Shown here piece by piece: positions 1 to 11,754 of a stretch of DNA of 64,000 nucleotides. The stretch comes from Edaphochlamys debaryana (lineage: Eukaryota; Chlorophyta; Chlorophyceae; Chlamydomonadales), in contig JAEHOE010000043.1 in assembly GCA_016858145.1 (NCBI GenBank), forward strand, positions 248,001-312,000, written 5' to 3'. Position numbers and translations under genes: made by a program. The first letter of the stretch is position 1; each line of letters opens with the position of its first letter. The notes under the pieces are model-generated. The model had not been told where the DNA came from and searched no databases. It was given only the letters and a program-made list of their open reading frames with translations.

Positions 1-444
1 TGCGTGCCGGGGCGGGGAGGCGGGTGGCGCTCCTGTGCACCGTGCGTGGCAGCCCTGCGACCGTGCTGTGGTCCTCGCTGAGGACCTTGCTTGACCCCCC
101 GCACCGCACCCCCCACGAGCCGCCCTCCTGCCTCACGGGCGTCCCCACCCCCCATCCCCCTGCAGCCCTCCGCCAAGTGCACCTCCCTGACGCAGCTCTG
201 CCGGGGTTACTTGGAAGGGCAATGCATGTACGCCTTCACTGGCCCCGGTTACGATGTGAGTGGGCAAGCCGGCTGCATGACGTTGGGTGTGCCAGCTGCA
301 GGGCTCTCGCCTTCGCCCGGCTGCCCCTGGTGGGGGGCTGACAGGTGATCGTGCCTGCAGGCCGGCGAGTCGACTCACGTGGCCCCCCTTGCCCCCTTGC
401 AGTACTGCCCCGTGCACGCCTTCGCCTTCACTCCGGGCTCGTGA
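1..444 (+). CDS. 3' end of an unidentified gene (partial)
   Basis: Two terminal exons are visible. The first begins after a tgcag acceptor (166-255) and the second after a cttgcag acceptor (403-444, stop TGA 442-444). The intron between them has a GTGAGT donor and an AG acceptor, and the frame is kept. The 43 visible residues are cysteine-rich: one exon runs from PSAKC to GPGYD, the last from YCPVH to TPGS. The spacing C-x7-C-x11-C-x2-H faintly recalls a zinc-binding knuckle but does not fit the CCCH consensus, so I give no function. The upstream part lies outside the window. The strand and the last intron are fairly secure; the product is unknown. Confidence 0.5.
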
Positions 445-1780
445 ACCTGGCCGGCCTGGCGCGGGGGCGTCAGCCAGCAGAGGCTGGCACAGGCGGCCAG
501 CCCTGGCGTCCTCCTGTCAGGGATTCGTCCGGACAGACCGCCCCTGAACGACTAGGAAGTGACGAGGCAGGGGTCGGTCTGAAGAGCCAGTACTGTGTTG
601 AACGTATGTACTGATTTGCAAGGCAGATGGGGGAATTATAAGCACCAGGCCCCGGCCCGGCCCTTGTAGCGGGTAGGGTGCAGGTCTTCAACCTGACAGG
701 TACTGCACCAGGTTGTACTTGTGGGATCAGGGGCAGCAAGTATAACATTTGTCACTGATGCCATACTTCTCATGATGAAGAATGCATTGCGTAAGATGTT
801 GGCCGAGCAGTTAACATATGCCCAGGCGCCAACAACGTGGGCTGGTGCACCAGTGCATGTAGGTGTTGTTGAATGCTACCCGTTAGGCAAGGAGCGGAAC
901 GGATTAGTGATGAGGATCTCGTTATGCGGCCCATGTATCCCCTTATCGAGGCAATTGGGCGAAGTGGGGATGTGGGCATGGGCCACGCGAACGATGAGTG
1001 TCACCTTTGTGAGAGCGGAGGGGCAGAGGGAGCGGGGGGGGCGGCAGAGGAGGAACCGGGGAGAGAGCCCAAAGCCTCTCATAGCAGTCGCAACTGCAGG
1101 GTGCATTCAAGTAGTCGCCTGTGTTGAAGTCCATAGGCTCCATGCGGCGTGCTACTGACAGCTCAAAGTTGGAGCATCCCGACTTGTGCCTCGGCCGTGG
1201 CAATGCCTTGAGGGACGGGCCCGGGACGTGTACGCCCGACGGGTCCTTATAAAGTGGACAGCTGCTGCTTGTCGTATAGGCTCACCCAAAGCGAGGCCGC
1301 AGCGGGCGCTTCTCAGAGCTGACTTCTCCGGTTTGCTCGTCCGAGTCGCCCGCCATCACGGGTGTAAGGTACCTTTCTTGCGTAGCCACGCACAAGGTCG
1401 GCGTCTATTGCTCAAACAACACACCTGTACACTGTAGGGAGCACACCCAGTCCTAAAGCGTCCGTCGGCTGGTCCGCGTTGCATAGCGTGCGACGAGACT
1501 CCGGACCTTCCTGCTCACCCAGACACACCTCACCACTATGCTGTACATATAAGAAGGCGAACTACGGGTCCTCGGGGTTAGTCCGAAGCAACAAGTACAG
1601 CGACCCGAGTGTGTGCGCAGCAACAAGGAGCGCGCTGTCCTGAGTGTGAAAATACGTCGGCTAAGCCATGAAACTTGAATACTTGGCAGCGGGATGTTGA
1701 GGGGCGTCAACGCGATGGCGGAGGCAATTGCAGGTCTCAGCGCACAGCACGGGCCATGCACGCTTCCCGCGGTGGCGACG
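445..1780. other. Intergenic region upstream of the first glycoprotein copy
   Basis: No open frame here combines credible codon use with splice sites. A short A/T-rich stretch (ACATATAAG, about 1544-1552) lies roughly 235 bp upstream of the proposed start at 1781 and could be a TATA-like element, but this is weak. Sequence shared with the second gene copy starts only at 1752, so the two copies have different upstream regions and probably different promoters. Confidence 0.3.
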
Positions 1781-4700
1781 ATGCTGCGACTCCTGCTGGC
1801 AGCAGCGGTGCTGGCGGTGGTGACCGGGCAGGACGCTGTGCCGGTGCCGGGGCTGAGTGATTGGTGCCAGCTCCCCGGCCATGCCTCCACGTCCGCCTGC
1901 GCCAGCGATGCAACCTGCGCGGTGAGCCCGCGGGCGGCAGACAGGAAGCTCTGTATAGGGCCGACAGAGCCACTTACCCGCGCCTCGGGGAGGGGGAGCG
2001 CAGCGGCCGATGCCTCGGGCCCTTACGCACACATGCTGACCCCCCGCCTTGCGCCTCGCCTCCTCGCGGTCCCGCGCCTTGTGTCCCGCGCTGCGCAGAC
2101 GGGCGATAGCTGGTGGTCGGACGCCTCGATTTGTAAGCTGCCGGGGCCGGCGGGGCAGTACCCCTACAACGTGTCTTCCTACGACGTGTGTGGAGGCCCC
2201 AGCGCTGTGACGCGGGTGCCCCTGGTTGACCCCTCGGGGGCGCAGCTAGGCGAGGCGGCGCTCTTCCGCCTCTACGCCTCCACACAGCTCCATGTGACCG
2301 TGGCGCTAGGGACCAACGACTCCGCCGTTGCGCTGTACCGGCCGGCGGACGGCGCAGGTGCGCACGGCTCTGGGCTGGCCTTGGGTTGGCAGTCGGCGCG
2401 GCGAGCGCCTTTGCCCTACCGGCTCACACCCCTCAGACCTGAAACAGCCCCCCCTCCTGCCCCTCTTAGGCACGGGCGCACTTGCCTCTCTGTTCCTGGA
2501 TCAGAGCCTCCTGCCCGGGCCTGCCGCCCAGTACTCGTCGCTGGTCCCCAGCAGCGGCACCAGCCCGTACGCGTGCTTCACGTGGTCCCTGGACCTCACA
2601 GCCGTGTGCGACCCGCTGACCAGCTACCAGAGCGGCGACGGGTCCTGCGTGTGCTACAGCGGAGCGCAGTGCCCTCCCCAGGACCTGAGCGCAGAGGAGG
2701 TGCTGTACTTCTTCCTCACGGTACGCAGCCGCACGGGCGGTTGGGTCTGCACCTCAGGTGGTGTTGCTCATGTCTGCACGTGCTTTGACCCTGTGCCCCT
2801 CGCCCGCAGCTCAACGTGACCCTGGCACAACCCGGTGCCGACGGATGCCGTACGGATACAGGGACCGTCACCACCCTCACCACCAGCTTCCCAGCTGCCA
2901 GCGTCCCCGGCACCGGGCAGACAGGGAGCATCCCCGTGGGGCCCGTGCGGACAGGCTGCTCCCAGCCTGCGCCGCCGCCGGGGACCCAGCACCCGGCGTA
3001 CCCGCCCATCGCGCAGCCCTCCCCGGCAGCAGCGGCCTCGCCTCCCAACCCGCCTCCGCCCAGCCCCCCCCCGGCCCCCGCCCTCCCCGCCGGCGCCCGC
3101 TGACGGCCCCTGGGCGACTGTGCGGGTGCTCAGCCCCCTGGCCAACCTCACGCAGGCGGAGGGGTGCTCCCAGGCCGTGATGCAGCTCTACCCGCTGTAC
3201 CGGGGCGCGGCGAGCAGCTTCGACTGCCGGGCGGCCCCCAACTCCCTCGGCATTGGCTCGGACCTGAGCTTCAGGCTCGTCTTCCAGTCCTATGACGGCC
3301 TGAGCGCCTTCCGGCAGGGCATGTCGGACGAAAAGTGAGGAACCCGTCGGGCAGTGCGGGGCCTGGGGAGGGTGGCGGGGGGACCCGTTCGCAGTCCCGG
3401 CATCGGTGCCTGCCCTGGGCCGAGCGCGGCCCCTCCGCCTTGCTGCCCCCCCCCCCCTTGACGCCCCTCGCCCCTTCTTCCCCTCCCCCTCCAGGACCTG
3501 GGAGGGGCTCCTGGGCGCCCTGGCCGTGAGCTGCGGCTCGCTGGGCGCATACGAGGACAGCCTGGGGGAGGCCTACAGCGTGTGTGGGGCCGCGGGGGAG
3601 GCGCCAGCGTGCAGGTGGGGGGCCGGGGGGGCTGGGGCGGCAGGCGCGGGGGACGGGCGTGGAGGGCGCGGGAAGGCGTGGCGGGACCGAGGCGTCCTCG
3701 CGCCTTGTAGACCGATGCTGCCTTGAGCGCTGATAGCACGCCCTGCTTCCCGGGAGCCCTGTGTCACCCAAGGTGCTGTGACGCTGCCACCCCGGCCGCA
3801 GGTACGTGCTCCCCGCCCTGCGCTGCGCGCCGCCGCCCTCGCCGCCCCCGCCGCCACCCGTGCCCGCTCGGTGTGTTGCCAACACCACCATCCGTCGCCT
3901 GCCACCCAAGTTCGTGTACGCCTCGTGCGATGCCCTGCTGTGGTTTAACAGTCGCATGTTCCTGCCGGGTGAGGGGGTGCTCAGTAGGCCCGGAGGCGCT
4001 GTCGGCTCATGTGCGTCATGCGTCATTGGTGCGCTGAGCATGTAGGAGCTGCTGCGGTTGCCAGGCTGCCACCCCCTGCCCCCACCGCTCTGCACTCCAC
4101 CTCCTCCCTCGAGCCTGGCTCGTGAGTTGTCGCCATCCACACTGCCAATGGCCCCCGCCCCTACCCCGCAGGTGTGGCCGTGGTCTCGCCCTTCCGCTGC
4201 GCCCTGGCGCCCTCGCGCGGGGCGGTGTCCGTGACGGGGGTGCTGGCGGGCCCCGGGGACGCGGCCACGTACCTGGCCAACGCGGGGGGTTGCAAGTAAG
4301 GCGCCGGGGCAGCTAGGGCAAGGCCCGCCCCTTACGGCCTTCCTCGACTTGCGTCATCGAAGCGCCCTCGTCGCACCCGCGTCGCCCGGCCTGCTTCCCT
4401 GTGGGACTGCCTTGCCGTGTCCGCGCTCAGACCAACTTGCCTCAGCTTGCCCCACAGCCCCGTCCACCTGCCGGCCCAACCGCATGCCCCACCCACCCCC
4501 TCCTTGCCCTCCGCAGCAAACGTGGAGACCCTGGCCCGCTACTTCAACCTCACGTGCTCCGACCTCATTGTTGTGGACGCAGCGGCATGCGTCCCCGAGG
4601 GCGGGGTCATCACCTACACACAGCAGTCGTTGCCCGCCTCCGTGTGCCCGAGGCCGCCCGCGCCGCCGCCAGCCCCGCCCAACCCGCCGCCGCCCCGGCC

Positions 4701-5267
4701 CCCGCGGCCGCCTTCAATCCCCCCCGCCCCGCCAGAGTTTCCCGGGGAGCCTCCTCCTCCTTCCTCCCCAGTCTCGCCGCCGGCCCCACAGCAGCCGGAG
4801 CCGGACGGGGTAAGATCTTGGCGGTGTGCTCTGGCTCTCATGCTCAATGGCTTGGTGCAGCGGCCCGCGGGCTATGCAGCCCGAAGCACAACCAGCAGCC
4901 TGCCATTAGCGTGTTCCTTGTGCCGCCCAGGCAACCCGTAAACCCTGCCCTCTATGTCTGCTCACCCCGTGCCGTGCAGGGCCAAACAGGCGAGCCTGGT
5001 GTCCCACCAGAGGCGCCCGTCAGCCCTCCCATCGCCTTGGAGGCGAGCGTCGCACAGACCGCAACCTCCCCCGACAGCCCCAACCGGGTGCTCGACCTGC
5101 CAGCTCAACCCGGGGGCGACGACCTTGCCTTTGCCGGGCCCCCGGACGCACCCTCCACGCCGCCACCCTCGCCAGAGGAGGAGCTGGGTCAGGCCCCCCC
5201 CAGCGGAGAGGGCAGGAGGCGGCGGGCGCTGCTGAGCAGAAACCGAGGGGAAGGCCCTCAGCGTTGA
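1781..5267 (+). pseudogene. Secreted Pro-rich, Cys-rich glycoprotein, copy 1 (frameshifted)
   Basis: Exons by comparison with copy 2: 1781-1921, 2099-2357, 2470-2720, 2810-3334, 3495-3614, 3802-3968, 4172-about 4291, 4517-4809, 4980-5267. The start at 1781 gives a hydrophobic signal peptide. Exon 4 holds one extra C in a C-run near 3075 (five C where copy 2 has four). This shifts the frame in the first Pro-rich linker and brings a stop at 3101-3103; the old frame resumes as the parallel to copy 2. The donor of exon 7 is also doubtful: the obvious site at 4296 gives the wrong phase, and only a weak site near 4292 keeps frame. The last exon differs from copy 2 (fewer Pro runs, ending in basic residues). 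It could be a decayed gene, or a functional gene with a homopolymer sequencing error. Confidence 0.6.
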
Positions 5268-6605
5268 CCTGTGGGGCTGCGCTGGACAGCACTTGCTAGC
5301 AGCAGGGGGCTGCTGCGAAGGGGGTCCCACCTTGGCTGCCAGCTTCGGGGGGGCAGGGTGGTAGCGAGGGCGGCGGAGGGCACGAGCCTGTAGCGCAGTG
5401 CCTCGGGCAGCTGCCGCCGGAAGTGGTGAAGCTGAAAGGGGTTGCCGTCCGCCCCGCCCCCCTTGGTGTCTTGCGTTGCCAGGGCCGAGGCCGATGCTGT
5501 GGCCGGCTCCACGGGTCGCGGGCGGTTGCGGGCTTGGGCAGGTCCTGATGGCTTGTCCAACCTGCGTCGAACCTGCTGAAGAACCGACCTGGCTTTGTCC
5601 GGCGGATTGGGGTTGTAGGCATGGACACGGCCCCAGACAAGATGATGCGGGGGGCTGGGAGTCGGCCCATGGGGAAGGTCTGGTAGGGAGGAGAATGACT
5701 CAGCCCTTGTCTGGACCTAGTGGATGGGCGTGCATGTTCATGGGGGCTAGGGGAACACGAGCTACACGAGCGGGCATCGGAGTGGCCGGGGGCGGCGGGC
5801 GTAGAGGCGGCATGCAGCGGCACATGGCGGCACATGGCGGCGGTGGGAGGCGGTGCGCAAAGAGGACACTCTACTCGTTGTCGAGCGTGGGGATGCCTCG
5901 GCCTTGTGGTCCCGCTGCTGCCGAAGCTGTGGACAATGTGAACGGCAACCAAATAACGCATGAGCCACGGCCCGCCCAACACGCAAATCACATCCACGGT
6001 GCAGCGAAACTCTGGAGACAATTTGAGGCGGTCAAAGCAGAAACCTTCAAAGCGGTGTGACACAAGGGCCATGGGGGCAAAGGGTGCGGGATGGCGTGCA
6101 GTATTAGGGCGGGGCGGCGCTGGGGAAACGGCAGGTCGGGCGGGTAGTGTCTGCCGATGAGCAGTGCCGGCGACCTCCGGAGGCATCGAAGGCCCGCTGA
6201 TGCCAAGTATACATAGGCGAGAGTCATACATATCTACAGGGCACGACACACGCCCTGAAGGCTGCCCACAGCAAAAGTTACACGAGGCGTTGCTAAGGCT
6301 GCGACCCACACGGCAGCTCCACGAAACCAACTCCCTGATCTTCTTACGCTCACCTGCATTGCGATCGCTTGCGCAGCACCGCCGAGCGCCTTTGACTTCT
6401 CGGCAGGTCGGAATCCAGCCTGCGCCAGCCTCGCGTCGTCGCGCGCCGCTTGAGACTCCTTGGACTTTGAAAGAATGCATAGAACACGGCGGAGAAGGCC
6501 GCCAACCAAGGCCTGACCATCGGTTGTTTAGCACTGGCCATGGCGCGGGCAGCGGCGACGTGCTTCTCGTCTGCCCGGCCATGCACGCTTCCCGCGGTGG
6601 CGACG
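5268..6605. other. Spacer between the two glycoprotein copies
   Basis: I see no gene. A long open stretch on the minus strand (to 5296) runs antisense into exon 1 of copy 2 and has no splice or domain support. The spacer contains the 3' flank of copy 1 and the promoter of copy 2. Homology between the copies begins only at 6577. Confidence 0.4.
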
Positions 6606-9600
6606 ATGCTGCGACTCCTGCTGGCAGCAGCGGTGCTGGCGGTGGTGGCCGGGCAGGACGCTGTGCCGGTGCCGGGGCTGAGTGATTGGTGCCAGCTCCC
6701 CGGCCATGCCTCCACGTCCGCCTGCGCCAGCGATGCAACCTGCGCGGTGAGCCCGCGGGCGGCAGACAGGAAGCTCTGTATAGGGCCGACAGAGCCACTT
6801 ACCCGCGCCTCGGGGAGGGGGAGCGCAGCGGCCGATGCCTCGGGCCCTTACGCACACATCCTGACCCCCCGCCTTGCGCCTCGCCTCCTCGCGGTCCCGC
6901 GCCTTGTGTCCCGCGCTGCGCAGACGGGCGATAGCTGGTGGTCGGACGCCTCGATTTGTAAGCTGCCGGGGCCGGCGGGGCAGTACCCCTACAACGTGTC
7001 TTCCTACGACGTGTGTGGAGGCCCCGGCGCTGTGACGCGGGTGCCCCTGGTTGACCCCTCGGGGGCGCAGCTAGGCGAGGCGGCGCTCTTCCGCCTCTAC
7101 GCCTCCACACAGCTCCATGTGACCGTGGCGCTAGGGACCAACGACTCCGCCGTTGCGCTGTACCGGCCGGCGGACGGCGCAGGTGCGCACGGCTCTGGGC
7201 TGGCCTTGGGTTGGCAGTCGGCGCGGCGAGCGCCTTTGCCCTACCGGCTCACACCCCTCAGACCTGAAACAGCCCCCCTCCTGCCCCTCTTAGGCACGGG
7301 CGCACTTGCCTCTCTGTTCCTGGATCAGAGCCTCCTGCCCGGGCCTGCCGCCCAGTACTCGTCGCTGGTCCCCAGCAGCGGCACCAGCCCGTACGCGTGC
7401 TTCACGTGGTCCCTGGACCTCACAGCCGTGTGCGACCCGCTGACCAGCTACCAGGGCGGCGACGGGTCCTGCGTGTGCTACAGCGGAGCGCAGTGCCCTC
7501 CCCAGGACCTGAGCGCAGAGGAGGTGCTGTACTTCTTCCTCACGGTACGCAGCCGCACGGGCGGTTGGGTCTGTACCTCAGGTGGTGTTGCTCATGTCTG
7601 CACGTGCTTTGACCCTGTGCCCCTCGCCCGCAGCTCAACGTGACCCTGGCACAACCCGGTGCCGACGGATGCCGTACGGATACAGGGACCGTCACCACCC
7701 TCACCACCAGCTTCCCAGCTGCCAGCGTCCCCGGCACCGGGCAGACAGGGAGCATCCCCGTGGGGCCCGTGCGGACAGGCTGCTCCCAGCCTGCGCCGCC
7801 GCCGGGGACCCAGCACCCGGCGTACCCGCCCATCGCGCAGCCCTCCCCGGCAGCAGCGGCCTCGCCTCCCAACCCGCCTCCGCCCAGCCCCCCCCCGGCC
7901 CCGCCCTCCCCGCCGGCGCCCGCTGACGGCCCCTGGGCGACTGTGCGGGTGCTCAGCCCCCTGGCCAACCTCACGCAGGCGGAGGGGTGCTCCCAGGCCG
8001 TGATGCAGCTCTACCCGCTGTACCGGGGCGCGGCGAGCAGCTTCGACTGCCGGGCGGCCCCCAACTCCCTCGGCATTGGCTCGGACCTGAGCTTCAGGCT
8101 CGTCTTCCAGTCCTATGACGGCCTGGGCGCCTTCCGGCAGGGCATGTCGGACGAAAAGTGAGGCATCCGTCGGGAAGGGCGGGGCCTGGGGAGGGTGGCG
8201 GGGGGACCCGTTCGGAGTCCCGGCATCGGTGCCTGCCCTGGGCTGAGCGCGGCCCCTCCGCCTTGCTGCCCCCCCCCTTGACGCCCCTCGCCCCTTCTTC
8301 CTCGCCCCCTCCAGGACCTGGGAGGGGCTCCTGGGCGCCCTGGCCGTGAGCTGCGGCTCGCTGGGCGCATACGAGGACAGCCTGGGGGAGGCCTACAGCG
8401 TGTGTGGGGCCGCGGGGGAGGCGCCAGCGTGCAGGTGGGGAGCCGGGGGGGCTGGGGCGGCAGGCGCGGGGGGCGGGTGTGGAGGGCGCGGGAAGGCGTG
8501 GCGGGGCCGGGGCGTCCTCGTGCCTTGTAGACCGATGCTGCCTTAAGCGCTGCTAGCACGCCCTGCTTCCCGGGAGCCCTGTGTCACCCAAGGTGCCGTG
8601 ACGCTGCCACCCCGGCCGCAGGTACGTGCTCCCCGCCCTGCGCTGCGCGCCGCCGCCCCCGCCGCCGCCCGCCCGGCCGCCCCCCGCCGCCTGCACCACA
8701 TCGCTGGCGGTGCTGCAGGCCTCGGCGCCCTTTGTGTACGCCTCGTGCGACGAGCTGCTGTGGTTCAACACAGCCATGTTCATGCCGGGTGAGGGCGGCA
8801 TTGTTCGTCCTGGCAGCGAGGGCTTGGCGTGACGTGCGCACCCCAATGCTGGGTCTGGGGGGGGGCAGGGTGTGGGGGCACTTGCCGTGGCGCGGTCAAA
8901 CACACATCTTGACTTGCCAAACTCTTCGTTGTGCCCTGAACCCCTTTCCGTTCTCGTCCCTCAGGCGTTGCCGCGGCCGCTCCCTTCCGCTGCGCGCTGG
9001 CGCCCTCCCGCGACGCGCTGTCCATCCACGGCGTCCTGGCCTCCCCCGCGGCCGCCGAGCGGTACCTGGACAACGCCCGCAACGGCGGTGAGGCCCGGGC
9101 GGGGTTGCGCGGGATGGGGGGGGAGGGAGGGAGGGGCGTGCAGCGCGAGTGCACCGGAGCCGGGGCTGGAGGGAGACGGGATCCTGTGAAGGGAAGGCAA
9201 CTCCCGCGTCGGAGGGGGAGGGAGTCACCTAAGGTTGTGCAGAGGGGGAAGTGGGCGGGAGGCTCCGCAGGCCTGTGGGGAGGTAGCAAAGGGCCGCACC
9301 CTATGAGGGGAGGTGCATGTTGGACTGCGCCTTGGCGGGGGTCTACTGGGAGCCGTCCACGCCCAGAAGCCGCTCGCGCCCCGACCGCCTCCCCGCCCCC
9401 CCCTCCCGCAGTGAGCATCGACACGCTGGCCCGCTACTTCAACCTCACGTGCGCCGACACCATCGCCTTCAACTCGTCCGCATGCGTCCCCGAGGGCGGG
9501 GTCATCACCTACACACAGCAGTCGCTGCCCGCCTCCGTGTGCCCGAGGCCGCCCGCGCCGCCGCCAGCCCCGCCCAGCCCGCCGCCGCCCCGGCCCCCGC

Positions 9601-10380
9601 GGCCGCCGCAGCGCCCCCCGCGCCCTCCTGAGTTCCCCGGCACTCCGGCCGGCGCCCCGGTGAGTTCTAGGCGCGGGGTGTAGGAGGTCGTGGGGTGCGG
9701 GGAGCTGCTTGAGGTCTGCGCCCGCGTGGGGGACTGGCCTTGCCGCGAGCCACACCGGCATGCCCCCGTGCACCCCCACCTGCCGGCGCACCTCCTCCGG
9801 CCCCTCACGCCCCACCTCCCGGGCCTCACGGGCACCGCAGGGGCCGCCACCCGCTTCCCCTGTGGAGCCAGACGGAGGCCCTCCGCCCAGCGCACCCGCC
9901 CAGGAGTCCTTCCCGCCGCCCCCGCCGCCCCCGCCCGAGCTGCCGGCCTCCCCAGACCCCGTGGACGCGGGTGGTCCGCCCCCAGCCGCGCCCGACGTCG
10001 AGGCGGCCTCTCCGCCGCCCGACGCCCCCCCGCCACCCCTGTTTCCCGACGGAGGGGGCGAGCAGCTGCAGTCCCCGCCGCCCCCGCCGCCCCCGGATGT
10101 CCCTCTGCAGCCGGACGTCCCGGCCCCTCCCCCGCCTTCTGCGCCGGGGCTGCCGGGCTCCCCGGAGGTCCCTGGCCTCCCGGCGCCCCCACCGCCAGAT
10201 GCGCCCTCTGGGCCCGGCCCGCCCCCTCCGCCAGAGTCCCCGCTGGAGGGGGGAAGCCCTCCCGCTGAGCCCGGGCAGCAAAGCCCCATAGACTACACCC
10301 CACCCGCCGCCCCCGAGACCAACGGCGCACCGCCGGGGGAGCCGGCTGCCCGCAGGCGGCGGGGGCGGCTCCGGCGCTGA
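6606..10380 (+). CDS. Secreted Pro-rich, Cys-rich cell-wall/ECM glycoprotein, copy 2 (pherophorin-like)
   Basis: Nine exons (6606-6746, 6924-7182, 7294-7544, 7634-8157, 8315-8434, 8622-8788, 8965-9087, 9412-9659, 9841-10380) join into an exact 790-aa frame. Residues 1 to about 18 form a signal peptide (MLRLLLAAAVLAVVAGQ). Cys-rich globular stretches, with N-glycosylation sequons (NVS, NDS, NVT, NLT, NSS), alternate with proline-rich linkers at about 265-317, 440-456 and 572 to the end; the last exon is mostly P-rich. Ser-Pro and poly-Pro stretches interleaved with Cys-rich domains are the build of hydroxyproline-rich wall and pherophorin-type proteins of green algae. I assign the class from composition and architecture, not from a recognised domain signature. 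Intron 1 (177 nt) is a multiple of three without stops and could be retained. The start was chosen because homology between the copies begins just upstream and the signal peptide starts there. Confidence 0.75.
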
Positions 10381-11754
10381 GGCAAGGGGGGAGAGGGGAC
10401 AGGGGGAGCGAGGGGCTGGCGCCCATGGCTTTGACCATGGGTTGTTAGGGGGGCTTGGCAGCAGCGCTCAGGGGACTCAGCGGCCGGGCCACAGCAAGCA
10501 GACCCGGATGAAGGATGAGACGTGACGAAAGGGCCAGAGTTAGGGGGACCGAGGGACGGGAAGCGGATTGGCTACTGGCTATTGGCGGCCTTGGTAGATT
10601 GGGGGTTGGCGCCAGCCGCGATGAACGGTCACCGTTGCTTGGGGTCATGGTTGCTGACGACTAGGGCAACGAACGAGTCGGAAATTCAGGCAGGAGGGCA
10701 GACCGCGGGACGTTGCATCACGCGTGGATTTGACGACGCGGGATTGGCAGGTGCTCGCGGAAGCGTCCTTGACCCGTTGCGGGATTGGCAGGTGGCAGGA
10801 TCGGGGGCCAGCCAGAACAACGAAGCACACATGGAACGATGGAAGGGGGGGCGGGGTGCCGGGGTTGGGCGCTGGCGCCCACATAATCAGACCCTGCGTG
10901 CGTGAGAGGATTTGGGACCCGGGGTTGATGGGAGGCTGACTGCAAGGCGACTTTGCCGGCGTGCCTCACCTGGTTGGCCCCAAGTGAGAGGTGCAACGAA
11001 CGAGTGACGTTGGCAACTCGAGTACGACGGTAGCTCCTGGCCTCCCCGGCGTATCTGCCCCATAGCCCCGCACCCCTGGGCCTCCACGAGGGCTGAGAGG
11101 ACCACGCACGCAGGGCATGACCCTAGCCTCGCCCCACCCCCGCGCTGATGGTTTGGTCGATATCTGGCTGGATCTGGCTCTAGATCTGCAGGATTCCGCC
11201 GGCTCGCTTCTCAGCAAGCCGCAGCATGACAAGGCTGATCCGGTGATCATAATGCGGGGCTTACTAACCACATCTGGTTACAATGGCGCCTGCGCTTCAT
11301 TCCCGTGCACCGGTCAGAACCCGTACCGCATCCAGCCGCCGCCTCCCAGGAACTCCATGTCAGCTTCGGCGTTGCACGAGCGGGGCACAAGGCCATCAGC
11401 CTTCAGCTTCACAAACACAGGTAACGCCCGCCCCAGGGAGTGAGGTAGGGCGTCGCCACCAGTCCGTGTAATGCTTCCATAGCCTTCGCCCCAGCCCTAA
11501 ACACCGTCCGTTGGATACGCGTCAACCTCAGCACCACGTCCCACCGGCTACCTCCCTTCAAGCAGCGCTCAAACGCACTATTGAGCCCCCCCTCCCGCAC
11601 CCGCTCCATCACCAGGTCCGACACCCCCCGCAGCAGCCGCCTGCTCGCTCGGGTCCTCCATAGGGGCTGACTGCGGGCCCGGAGCCCTGCCCCTCCCTGC
11701 CTGCTCTGATCGCGCACTGGCATTAGACCTTGCTTTCAACTCCCCCTCAACGGT
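10381..11754. other. Intergenic region
   Basis: No supported gene. A minus-strand open stretch at 11409-11723 has a rather protein-like translation. It lies in what would be the 3' untranslated region of the small gene ending at 11755 and has no start or domain support. Confidence 0.35.

Larger units (their letters stand above)
1752..10380 (+). repeat. Direct tandem duplication of a glycoprotein gene (offset about 4.82 kb)
   Basis: Sequence from 1752 matches sequence from 6577. The offset is 4825, falling to 4824 after one indel in intron 2 and to 4823 after one in exon 4. Introns 1-5 are as similar as the exons, which implies a recent duplication or gene conversion. Similarity drops sharply inside exon 6 (about 3,830 versus 8,650). 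It returns almost perfectly in part of exon 8 (about 4,585-4,710 versus 9,480-9,605) and is low again in the last exon. The copies are therefore patchwork rather than evenly diverged. Confidence 0.9.

Noticed and set aside
5296..6798. 500-codon open frame on the minus strand
   Set aside because: It runs antisense through exon 1 of the second glycoprotein copy, with no domain-like stretch and Ser/Arg/Pro-rich noise composition.
9225..10289. 354-codon Gly-rich minus-strand open frame
   Set aside because: It is the complement of the proline-rich exons of copy 2; poly-Pro codons read as poly-Gly on the other strand.
11409..11723. Minus-strand open frame with a fairly protein-like translation
   Set aside because: It sits just beyond the stop of the 80-aa gene, lacks an ATG in a sensible place and any splice partner. 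Kept only as a note.
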